From an uncultured Chthoniobacterales bacterium (GTDB taxonomy: Bacteria > Verrucomicrobiota > Verrucomicrobiia > Chthoniobacterales > UBA10450): a stretch of 5,296 bases of DNA. The stretch covers positions 1 to 5,296 of the forward strand of contig CATPAT010000280.1 of the NCBI GenBank assembly GCA_955652155.1, read 5' to 3'. How positions within the stretch are numbered: position 1 is the stretch's first letter; each line of letters starts with the position of its first letter. The notes below the pieces were generated by a model, which did no database searches, was not told where the DNA came from, and saw only the letters and a program-made list of their open reading frames with translations. A program made the position numbers and the translations under genes. Of the stretch, positions 1-5,296 are shown piece by piece.

Positions 1-2203
1 AAAGGTGTCGGACTTTGGTATCGCGCGCAGTCTCGGTGATTCAGTGAGCCGGTTGACGATGGAGCAAGGTCGGAGCGGCACGCTCGTTTATATGAGCCCG
101 CAACAGCTCGGCGGCGAGCGCGGCACACATCTCGACGACATCTACTCGTTAGGTGCAAGCATCTACGAATTGCTTGCGAGCAAGCCGCCGTTTTATTCGG
201 GCAATATCGATCGGCAGATTCACGAGCGGGTTGCTCCTTCGATGAGCGAGCGACGGAAAGAGCTCGATATCGAGCCGGCGTTAGTTCCACAGGTTTGGGA
301 AGATGCGGTCGCAGCTTGTCTGGCAAAGGATCCGTCGCGGCGTCCGCAATCGGCCGCAGAGGTTGCGCAACGGCTGCAGCTTGCCCCAGCGCAGATAAGA
401 ACATGGAGCGCCCCCGGCAAGAGCTCAACCAGGAAAGCGCTGCTTGTCGGTGGCATCGCGGCGTTCTCCGTTCTCGCGCTTGCTGGCTTGTACTTCGGAG
501 TGTTGAAATGGCAGGCCAAACCGGTATCACAGGCGGCAGCGATTCCGGAAAAATCGATCGCGGTTCTGCCGTTCGAAAACTTGAGCGCGAACCAGGAGAA
601 CGCCTTCTTCGCCGACGGTGTGCAAGATGAAATCCTCACCGACCTGGCCAAAGTCGCCGACCTGAAAGTAATTAGTCGGACAAGCGTGATGCAGTACAAG
701 AGTGCGGTGAAACGCAATCTGCGCGAGATCGCTCGGCAACTTGGCGTCTCGCATGTATTGGAAGGCAGCGTGCAACGTGCGGGAAACCGCGTTCGGGTGA
801 GCGCCCAGCTGATTGACGCCAAGACGGACACGAATCTTTGGGCGGAGCGATACGACCGCGATTTAGCGGATGTCTTCGCCATACAAAGCGAAATTGCCAA
901 GACGATCGCCGACCAGCTTCAAGCTAGAATCTCTCCGAGCGAAAGAGCGCAGATCGAGAAACCGCCAACGAACGACGTTGCGGCATTCAATCTTTACGCG
1001 CACGCCAAGACGCTGATCGACAGGGGGGTCTTGGGTGAGCCTAGCAAAGATCTATTCGAAGCTGTGCGTTTGCTGGACGAAGCAGTGAAACGTGATCCCT
1101 CGTTTTTTCTCGCCGATTACGAGCTTGCGCATGCGCATGATTTTATCTACCAGCTGGGTCTTGACCACACGCCGGCGCGGCTGGCGCTGGCCGATGCGGC
1201 GATTCAATCACTTCATCGCTTGCGCCCAGATGCCGGCGAAACTCATCTTGCGCTCGCGAGACATCTTTATTGGGGATACTTCGACTACGGTCGTGCTCGA
1301 CAGGAACTCACCGCCGCTCAGCAGGCGTTGCCCAACAATGCCGAGGCTTTCGTACTCGCCGCCTACGTTGATCGACGGCAGGGGCGCTGGGAGGATTCCA
1401 TAAAGAACTTTGAGCGCGCGTCGCAACTGGATCCGCGCGACGTTTATATCCTCGAGCAATTCTCTTTGACTTACGACGCTCTTCGTCGCTACGGCGACAC
1501 GGCCGCCGTTCTGGACCGGGCGCTGACAATTGCCCCGAACAATAAGCTTATCCGAACGCAGCGCGCTAAAGTAGCGCTGAATTCGCGGGCAGATACAAAG
1601 CCTTTGCACGGCACCATTGAGAACATCCTCACGGAGAATTCGAACGCGGCGCCCATCGTTGCCGGGGAATGGCTGCTGCTCGCCTTACATGAGCGCGACG
1701 CCGCCGCGGCCGAGCGTGCACTTGCCGTTATGCCTCCAGAAGGATGTTACGACGGAGCTATTCCATTTCCTAAATCCTGGGGCGAGGCTCTGATCGCTCA
1801 GATGCGCGGCGACCACGCCGCAGCGCGCACAGCGCTCACGAAGGCGCGGGAAGAACTCAAAAAAATTGTGCACAACCTACCTGATTATGCGGAGGCCCTC
1901 TGTGCACTCGGTGTCGTCGATGCTGTGCTTGGAAATAACGAGGACGCCATTCGCGCGGGGAGTCGAGCGGTCGAGTTAATGCCTCTTAGCAAAAATGCCA
2001 TCGAGGGGCCGTTGTTAATTAAATATCTCGCTGCAATCTATGCGTGGACAGGTGACAAAGATCCCGCGCTCGAACAACTAGATAAAGCGGTGCATCTTCC
2101 GTGCTACCTCAGCTACGGGGAGTTGCGGCTCCATCCGATTTGGGATCCCCTGCGCGGCGACCCGCGCTTCGAGAAAATTGTAGCCTCACTCGCGCCGAAG
2201 TGA
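1..2203 (+). CDS. Ser/Thr protein kinase with TolB-like and TPR domains, 5' partial
   Basis: This is the C-terminal part of a Hanks-type Ser/Thr kinase; the gene is open through the left edge, with codons in phase from base 2. The GTG at 5 is the Val before DFG, not a start. Counting from that Val as residue 1: DFG (3-5), activation segment GTLVYMSPQQ (25-34, replacing the usual APE), DDIYSLG (44-50) and the closing kinase motif DPSRRP (109-114). One membrane segment follows (about 145-167). Next is a TolB/FlgO-like domain (about 183-310), beginning KSIAVLPFENLS and containing FFADGVQDEILTDLAKV. TPR-like helical pairs run from about 345 to 700, the clearest at 412-513 and 627-700. The end has the motif HPIWDPLRGDPRFEKIV. 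By family knowledge this is a transmembrane sensor kinase; signal and substrates are unknown. The TolB-like and TPR parts should lie across the membrane from the kinase. Glycine loop, catalytic Lys and HRD are outside the window, so activity cannot be judged. Confidence 0.93.
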   Translation, partial: KVSDFGIARSLGDSVSRLTMEQGRSGTLVYMSPQQLGGERGTHLDDIYSLGASIYELLASKPPFYSGNIDRQIHERVAPSMSERRKELDIEPALVPQVWEDAVAACLAKDPSRRPQSAAEVAQRLQLAPAQIRTWSAPGKSSTRKALLVGGIAAFSVLALAGLYFGVLKWQAKPVSQAAAIPEKSIAVLPFENLSANQENAFFADGVQDEILTDLAKVADLKVISRTSVMQYKSAVKRNLREIARQLGVSHVLEGSVQRAGNRVRVSAQLIDAKTDTNLWAERYDRDLADVFAIQSEIAKTIADQLQARISPSERAQIEKPPTNDVAAFNLYAHAKTLIDRGVLGEPSKDLFEAVRLLDEAVKRDPSFFLADYELAHAHDFIYQLGLDHTPARLALADAAIQSLHRLRPDAGETHLALARHLYWGYFDYGRARQELTAAQQALPNNAEAFVLAAYVDRRQGRWEDSIKNFERASQLDPRDVYILEQFSLTYDALRRYGDTAAVLDRALTIAPNNKLIRTQRAKVALNSRADTKPLHGTIENILTENSNAAPIVAGEWLLLALHERDAAAAERALAVMPPEGCYDGAIPFPKSWGEALIAQMRGDHAAARTALTKAREELKKIVHNLPDYAEALCALGVVDAVLGNNEDAIRAGSRAVELMPLSKNAIEGPLLIKYLAAIYAWTGDKDPALEQLDKAVHLPCYLSYGELRLHPIWDPLRGDPRFEKIVASLAPK

Positions 2204-2241
2204 GCTGTGATGGGGTTGCCTCCGCGTTTTTTGCGCCCCAC

Positions 2242-2264
2242 CTGCTCGTTAACGAGCAGTTTCG
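2242..2264 (+). terminator. Palindromic hairpin, possible terminator of the kinase gene
   Basis: The perfect 18-base palindrome CTGCTCGTTAACGAGCAG (2242-2259) begins 38 bases after the kinase stop codon. It can form a 7-bp stem with a TTAA loop and is followed on the plus strand by only a short T run (TTT then CGG), so it is a weak intrinsic terminator candidate. No T run follows it on the minus strand. A symmetric protein-binding site is the alternative. The rest of the convergent gap (to 2441) shows no convincing gene; neither strand has a second clear hairpin with a T tract. Confidence 0.45.
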
Positions 2265-2441
2265 GATAACCCACAACGTCAATACAGCACATGCGCAATC
2301 TCGAGCTGGAGATCACGCGGCGATTCCGCAGACGTGTTTTGTGCGTTCACGCTTTTTTGCGAATCCTAACTAATATCGCTGGCGGTGGCGGAGAGCAAAT
2401 AGGCGCGCCGGATGACACGCTTTTTGCTCAATCAAACAATT

Positions 2442-3386
2442 TTACGACGGAGCTTCCCGGGGCCGAAGGCTAATTCGTAATCGCTCCGCGCGAATAAGAT
2501 CCGGGCTAAACGCCGCCACATTGAGAACGATCATGATCAACGCGAAGAGATACATTCCCATTGTGAGTCCAATCCCGGCGTGCAGCGCACAAATGCAGAT
2601 TAGCCAAATCTTTCGTGTTTTGCTGCTCCAAATAAGAAATGGGTAGCCAATTTCCAACGCCCAAATAGATATTGCCACGACGGGGAACAGATACTTCCAG
2701 CTCGCCAGGATCTCTGGATCAATAACGTTGAAGGGCGGACGGATCAGCGCACGCCATACGCTGGATCCATTCCACCAGCCGCTCCCGAGGCATTTCGTGA
2801 GACCACTGAAAAAATAGATGACGCACAAGTGAAGTTGAAGCACGCGACGCCAGAATCCGAGAAGCTGCGGATTTTTCGGTCGTGACCTTCGCAGGCGCCA
2901 GTCGAGCGAATTCCGGTCTGGCAGCGGCGACAGCATCAGGTAAAAAAGTCCAATGGTCATAAAATTGTCCACGCCGTAGGATACGAACCCTCCACTCTTG
3001 GCTGCGCAAAGGTGAAGAAACCACGCCAGAATCGCGGAGACTCGACAGGTAAATCCAATGAGCAGGCTGCAGCCGGCGATGAGCAAACAAATCCATGCAG
3101 CGGAGAGCACTGTGCCTTCGCCCAGGCCAACGTGTTCTCCGAGTGCCACCAGCCATCCCAATCTTGGCACGAAACGGCTCTCCACGGAGAGAAGAGCGTC
3201 AGCCAAATTGCGGTTGATCAAGCCGCTGGTTCCCGCCAGCAAATAATTCCAGTCGTTCCTCAATGATAACGAATAAAGCGTTGTCTGAAGGCCAAGACCC
3301 AGGCGCAGAACCGTTAGCCAACTGTCCGTCCCAGTTGGAAACAGAAATGCGCGGAGGTATTCTTTGGGGGCCGATATTCGATTCAC
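2442..3386 (-). CDS. HTTM-domain multipass membrane protein
   Basis: This is a 314-residue integral membrane protein of the HTTM family, the membrane domain shared with vitamin K-dependent gamma-carboxylase and SdpB-like proteins. About seven or eight hydrophobic segments are visible, near residues 24-43, 93-113, 114-128, 141-157, 183-199, 232-254, 258-277 and 278-295. Family-like motifs are YGVDNFMTIGLFYLMLSPLP (137-156), YFFSGLTKCLGSGWWNG (191-207) and HAGIGLTMGMYLFALIMIVL (269-288). Lys198 sits in the 'YF.xGl.K...W..G' motif that contains the catalytic-region lysine of gamma-carboxylase; that equivalence is by motif only. No soluble epoxidase-type C-terminal domain is present, so carboxylase activity should not be assumed. 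The start is GTG, overlapping the stop of the upstream gene in GTGA, with a weak GGAAG four bases before it; translational coupling is likely. The substrate is unknown. Confidence 0.85.
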   Translation of the reverse strand: MNRISAPKEYLRAFLFPTGTDSWLTVLRLGLGLQTTLYSLSLRNDWNYLLAGTSGLINRNLADALLSVESRFVPRLGWLVALGEHVGLGEGTVLSAAWICLLIAGCSLLIGFTCRVSAILAWFLHLCAAKSGGFVSYGVDNFMTIGLFYLMLSPLPDRNSLDWRLRRSRPKNPQLLGFWRRVLQLHLCVIYFFSGLTKCLGSGWWNGSSVWRALIRPPFNVIDPEILASWKYLFPVVAISIWALEIGYPFLIWSSKTRKIWLICICALHAGIGLTMGMYLFALIMIVLNVAAFSPDLIRAERLRISLRPREAPS

Positions 3387-3994
3387 GGGACTTCCGGTTC
3401 GTTGCGTTCCTCCGACACACTAAATTCGTAGGTGTACAACACCTGGTTCGATGCTCTTTTTCCCTGTTCGAATTCCCTTACGCTGGGTAAAGTGACCGAT
3501 TCAAGTACTGCGCGAATCGTCTTCACGTCAGGGTGCTCACGCCACACCGATTGAGCCAGCATCTTGACCAAGATTTCCCTCAACGCGTCGTGCTTGGTGC
3601 GTCCTATCTGGTCGAGCAAGCTCATTACACGTAGACCCGCGGCGGCGTTGCTCACCTGGGGCAGCTCGTATTCCATTCGGCCGTCGGGATAGTGTAACTC
3701 GAAAACGAGTTTGTACGTGCCCGGGACATTTGGCGCAAAATAGCCGTAACCGGTTTCGATTCCAGCGAGATGCAAATATGTTGTCAGCGCCCGGCGCACT
3801 GGATTTGACGCTGCCAGGCGCTGGCCCAACGCAATCGATGCGATCCCTTCGGCTTTCTGCGAAAAATCCTTAAACGAAGAAGGAAGAATCGTTGGTCCCT
3901 GCGTTACCAAGCGCAGCGTGTCGCGACAGGAGAATGAAACGATTAATAGAAAATGCAGCGCGAACCATGCCGTGCAGACATTCTTTTGACGCAA
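3383..3994 (-). CDS. Membrane-anchored protein, partner of the HTTM protein
   Basis: A 203-residue protein with one N-terminal hydrophobic segment (about 8-23, TAWFALHFLLIVSFSC) and a soluble remainder, so probably anchored and facing outside the cytoplasm. Cys23 does not fit a proper lipobox (SFSC), so a lipoprotein is unlikely. The most distinctive stretch is GYGYFAPNVPGTYKLVFEL (82-100) followed by HYPDGRMEYELP (101-112), probably a beta-rich fold; the rest looks helical. Its stop overlaps the HTTM start by four bases, which argues for a two-protein unit. I recall small membrane proteins with a 'FAPN' motif beside HTTM genes in other phyla (DUF5819-like), but cannot test relatedness here. 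The TTG start at 3994 is the only ATG/GTG/TTG between the upstream in-frame TAA (4078) and the membrane segment; no good Shine-Dalgarno site is seen. Its first eight codons lie inside the duplicated block shared with the downstream flank of copy B. Confidence 0.82.
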   Translation of the reverse strand: MRQKNVCTAWFALHFLLIVSFSCRDTLRLVTQGPTILPSSFKDFSQKAEGIASIALGQRLAASNPVRRALTTYLHLAGIETGYGYFAPNVPGTYKLVFELHYPDGRMEYELPQVSNAAAGLRVMSLLDQIGRTKHDALREILVKMLAQSVWREHPDVKTIRAVLESVTLPSVREFEQGKRASNQVLYTYEFSVSEERNEPEVP

Positions 3995-4035
3995 GATCCG
4001 TCCAGCTCGCTGAGCAAAAGAGTAAGTGATGCTAC

Positions 4036-4470
4036 CTATTTGAACGTGTCCAAGACAGCCTTTATGTCCGTCGCGTTATCAGAGGTAAGGAGGTGCGTGG
4101 CGTTAGGATCATTAGCAACAGACTCTCCTTGCGGCGCATTTCTCGCAACTTCAGACGCTGTGACCTTATCAGTCTTAAGACCTGTCTTATGTTGCGGGAG
4201 AGGCGGGTAGTGTTCAGGTGTGGCGCCAGTACCTTCTATATAATAGATGTCGTATTGGTCTGGCGGAAAGGGATCTAATGCCTTTATGAACTCGTCTTTG
4301 CTCCTGACGTCAGCATAGTCGCTTAGAGTTTTTCCAATTTTTAGCCTGAACTTTTTATCGGCAACTGTGTGTTGTTTGGATCCGGCAGCAAAGGAACGGA
4401 AGCTGACGACTGCCAGGATCGCCATAACAGCCACCACAATAAATGCGAATGTTCCAGATAGGGTTTTCAT
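4036..4470 (-). CDS. Small secreted protein, paralog copy A
   Basis: A 144-residue protein of unknown function. It starts MKTLSGTFAF and has a clear signal peptide: short basic start, hydrophobic core about 8-24, probable cleavage SFA|AG after residue 28. The mature part is small, hydrophilic and has no cysteine. Segments shared with copy B are KKF (39-41), a 'DEF..AL' helix (59-65), YDI (73-75), KVTASEVA (102-109), ANDPNATHLLTSD (119-131) and the C-terminal TDIKAVLDTFK. The frame stays open back to a TTG at 4506, but ATG 4470 is preferred because copy B has the same MKTLS start. A GGAGG lies 15 bases before it, rather far for a normal Shine-Dalgarno. The stop is 41 bases before the membrane-anchored protein gene on the same strand, so co-transcription with the HTTM pair is possible. 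Periplasmic or secreted location is inferred from the signal only. Confidence 0.78.
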   Translation of the reverse strand: MKTLSGTFAFIVVAVMAILAVVSFRSFAAGSKQHTVADKKFRLKIGKTLSDYADVRSKDEFIKALDPFPPDQYDIYYIEGTGATPEHYPPLPQHKTGLKTDKVTASEVARNAPQGESVANDPNATHLLTSDNATDIKAVLDTFK

Positions 4471-4502
4471 AACGACTCGTTTGCGCCTCCGGCTCCAAAT
4501 TA

Positions 4503-4517
4503 GCAAGCATAAAATTC
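4503..4517 (-). promoter_or_regulatory. Conserved upstream block, probable promoter of copy A
   Basis: The minus-strand sequence GAATTTTATGCTTGC is identical, 15 of 15, to the block upstream of copy B, whereas the bases between it and the start codon have diverged. TATGCT within it resembles a -10 element (4 of 6 to TATAAT) and ends 35 bases before ATG, giving a short plausible leader. No convincing -35 box is seen 16-18 bases upstream, so a promoter relying on other contacts, or a regulator site, is possible. Confidence 0.4.
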
Positions 4518-4569
4518 AAGGATTTCTCTCATTAGGCTTACTAGTAACCGGCGGCTGGACGATCTGGAC

Positions 4570-4665
4570 TCACCCGACCCGAAAACGGATGTCACGAATG
4601 GTTTTCCCGCCGAACCGTTGTTTCAGCTTTCGTAAGCTGTCGATCGTGGAGAACCGCTCGAGCTC
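4570..4665 (-). pseudogene. Start-less C-terminal tail resembling a DUF721/DciA-type protein
   Basis: On the minus strand a frame of 31 codons runs from just after an in-frame TAG (4668-4666) to TGA at 4572-4570. It has no ATG, GTG or TTG start. It reads ELERFSTIDSLRKLK, then QRFGGKTIRDIRFRVG and stop. The composition is protein-like (amphipathic helix, glycine turn, basic beta-strand) and the ending resembles the C-terminal end of DUF721 proteins, the family of the replicative-helicase loader DciA. The assignment is from memory of that family and short. It begins exactly where the duplicated block ends, so it is best explained as the 3' end of a gene carried along by the tandem duplication. 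Not expected to be translated. Confidence 0.45.
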
Positions 4666-4667
4666 CT

Positions 4668-4691
4668 AGTGCAGAGATTCCTTTGGTGCAA
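4668..4691 (-). pseudogene. Eight-codon remnant of the membrane-anchored protein start
   Basis: Behind copy B, the minus-strand codons TTG CAC CAA AGG AAT CTC TGC ACT match the first eight codons of the gene starting at 3994 (TTG CGT CAA AAG AAT GTC TGC ACG) at 19 of 24 bases. The peptides (M)HQRNLCT and (M)RQKNVCT share Q, N, C and T, and the other differences are conservative. Similarity stops after the eighth codon, where the DUF721-like tail begins. This is a truncated 5' end left by the duplication, not a gene. Confidence 0.6.
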
Positions 4692-4733
4692 GATCCAGCC
4701 TGCTCTCACAGCGAAAAAAATGAGCGATGCTGC

Positions 4734-5195
4734 CTATTTGAAGCAAGCTAGAACGGCGTCGATGTCCGCTTGATAATCAGAATAAAGGTAATGGACGGCG
4801 TTCGGATCATTCGCGGAGGCGTCAGTCGCAGTGGTATTCGCCACTTCGGATTTTGTGACCTTAGCAGTCCTAATAACACATGGTGGATGATTATGATGAT
4901 TGTAAGGCTCGATCGGTTGCTCTCCAGCTTTACAAAGGAATTTAATCCGGTAATCCCCTCTGTGGTCTTCCTTTAGAGTGTTCAACTTAGCGTCGAAGTC
5001 CTGTTGGCTCGTCTTCAGCTGGCAGTACCCGCCTGGGCCTGGGTGTCCACAAGTAATTGGCTTAGTGATTTTGAATTTCTTATGTGCAGGGATTTCCTGG
5101 TTCGAACCCACGGCAAACGCGCGCAAGCTGAGGACTGCGATGATCGCGACGACCGCCAATACAGCAAATGTGAATGTTCGTGATAGGGTTTTCAT
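4734..5195 (-). CDS. Small secreted protein, paralog copy B (Cys/His-rich)
   Basis: A 153-residue paralog of the protein at 4470-4036, function unknown. It starts MKTLSRTFTF, with hydrophobic core about 8-24 and probable cleavage AFA|VG after residue 28. The C-terminal segment KVTKSEVA (112-119) to ANDPNAVHYLYSD (128-140) and DIDAVLACFK matches copy A closely, while the middle is different and longer. It has five cysteines in the mature part (49, 58, 88, 106, 151), which could form disulfides outside the cytoplasm, and a His-rich motif HHNHPPC (100-106) that could bind metal; both are inferences. The frame is open upstream to a TTG at 5234 and on to the window edge, but ATG 5195 is chosen because copy A has the same start. 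No Shine-Dalgarno site is evident. Its 3' flank carries a remnant of the downstream membrane-protein gene, so it is the upstream product of a tandem duplication. Confidence 0.78.
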   Translation of the reverse strand: MKTLSRTFTFAVLAVVAIIAVLSLRAFAVGSNQEIPAHKKFKITKPITCGHPGPGGYCQLKTSQQDFDAKLNTLKEDHRGDYRIKFLCKAGEQPIEPYNHHNHPPCVIRTAKVTKSEVANTTATDASANDPNAVHYLYSDYQADIDAVLACFK

Positions 5196-5230
5196 AGCGG
5201 CCGCTGGTTTGACTCGGCGCGGCGCAATTT

Positions 5231-5245
5231 GCAAGCATAAAATTC
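5231..5245 (-). promoter_or_regulatory. Conserved upstream block, probable promoter of copy B
   Basis: This is the second instance of GAATTTTATGCTTGC on the minus strand, here with TATGCT ending 38 bases before the ATG (35 in copy A). Immediate conservation continues as TGCAAATT against TGCTAATTT, then is lost until the start codon. Either a promoter or a shared regulator site fits; no clear -35 element is visible. Confidence 0.4.
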
Positions 5246-5296
5246 CGGAGCAGCCTCCTCTCAGTCGGTTCAGCTCGCTCAGTTCAGCCGCGAGTG

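Larger units (their letters stand above)
3972..4536 (-). repeat. Tandem duplication unit, copy A
   Basis: This segment holds the copy A gene plus flanks and aligns with 4669-5268. The 3' flank is nearly gapless: TTCAAATAGG is identical around the stop codon, then GGATCTTGC and TCTGCAC are shared further on, up to the eighth codon of the gene starting at 3994. The upstream limit is about 4536, after a shared CTCTC motif read on the plus strand. The signal-peptide codons are highly similar; the middle of the gene is strongly diverged, so the duplication is old. Confidence 0.7.
4669..5268 (-). repeat. Tandem duplication unit, copy B
   Basis: The partner of 3972-4536, about 35 bases longer, mainly from extra codons in the middle of the small gene. 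It lies in direct orientation, separated from copy A by about 130 bases that hold the DUF721-like tail. No terminal inverted repeats, target-site duplication or transposase is visible, so this looks like ordinary tandem duplication rather than a mobile element. Confidence 0.65.

Noticed and set aside
220..900. A 226-codon minus-strand frame opposite the kinase gene, and other long antisense frames at 527-775, 1208-1609 and 1685-1873.
   Set aside because: They lie antisense to a clear coding frame with recognisable domains, and their translations show no family motifs.
2204..2441. Possible small genes in the convergent gap.
   Set aside because: The short frames there have no ribosome binding site or recognisable protein character and run into neighbouring genes.
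2719..3156. A 145-codon minus-strand frame inside the HTTM gene.
   Set aside because: It is an out-of-frame shadow of the HTTM gene, which carries the recognisable membrane segments and motifs.
4471..4506. Extended starts at TTG 4506 (copy A) and TTG 5234 (copy B), adding basic residues before MKTLS.
   Set aside because: The added residues are poorly conserved compared with the signal peptide, the TTG lies inside the conserved upstream block, and both genes share an ATG at the same position.
4355..4510. An overlapping frame starting at ATGCTTGC (51 codons), with a counterpart of 52 codons at 5080-5238 upstream of and overlapping copy B, both in the same relative frame and stopping at the matching place.
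   Set aside because: The shared residues are explained by the conserved signal-peptide codons in the main frame; the leader parts differ, and the ATG lies inside the putative promoter block. No ribosome binding site.
4624..4639. Inverted repeat CAGCTT-TCGT-AAGCTG as a terminator after copy B.
   Set aside because: Short 6-bp stem without a T run on either strand, and it lies within the DUF721-like reading frame.
5263..5290. Imperfect direct repeat (GCTGAACTGA / GCTGAACCGA on the minus strand), resembling the 3' flank of copy A, as a sign of a third upstream copy.
   Set aside because: The match is short, and spacing to the conserved upstream block does not fit the copy B to copy A arrangement.

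Overview
The window looks like chromosomal DNA from a soil-type verrucomicrobium (Chthoniobacterales / 'Candidatus Udaeobacter'-like). This is inferred from protein style, not from a marker gene. The main pointer is the kinase–TolB-like–TPR fusion with its MSPQQ activation segment, which I associate with that group. Moderate GC, weak or absent Shine-Dalgarno sites and GTG/TTG starts are compatible.

Layout. Bases 1-2203 (+) hold the 3' part of a large Ser/Thr protein kinase gene; the N-lobe and catalytic loop lie outside the window. A 238-base convergent gap follows, with a perfect 18-bp palindrome that may be its terminator. Everything else is on the minus strand. In transcription order it is: a small secreted protein (copy B, 5195-4734), a scarred spacer, a paralogous small secreted protein (copy A, 4470-4036), a membrane-anchored protein of about 200 residues (3994-3383), and an HTTM-domain multipass membrane protein (3386-2442). 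The last two overlap by four bases (GTGA) and are almost certainly co-translated.

The most informative part is the duplication at 3972-5268. The two small genes share more than coding sequence. They share a 15-base block upstream (15/15 identical), their 3' flank, and even the first codons of the following membrane-protein gene, which survive behind copy B as an eight-codon remnant. Directly next to that remnant is a start-less reading frame ending QRFGGKTIRDIRFRVG-stop, which resembles the C-terminal tail of a DUF721/DciA-type protein. The simplest reading is one tandem duplication of a unit running from the end of a dciA-like gene, through the small gene, into the start of the membrane-protein gene, with a junction near 4668. 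This predicts an intact dciA-like gene just beyond the right edge of the window.

After duplication the two secreted proteins kept their signal peptide and C-terminal segment but diverged in the middle: B has five cysteines and a His-rich HHNHPPC motif, A has no cysteine. Their function is unknown. No RNA gene, CRISPR array or insertion sequence was seen.
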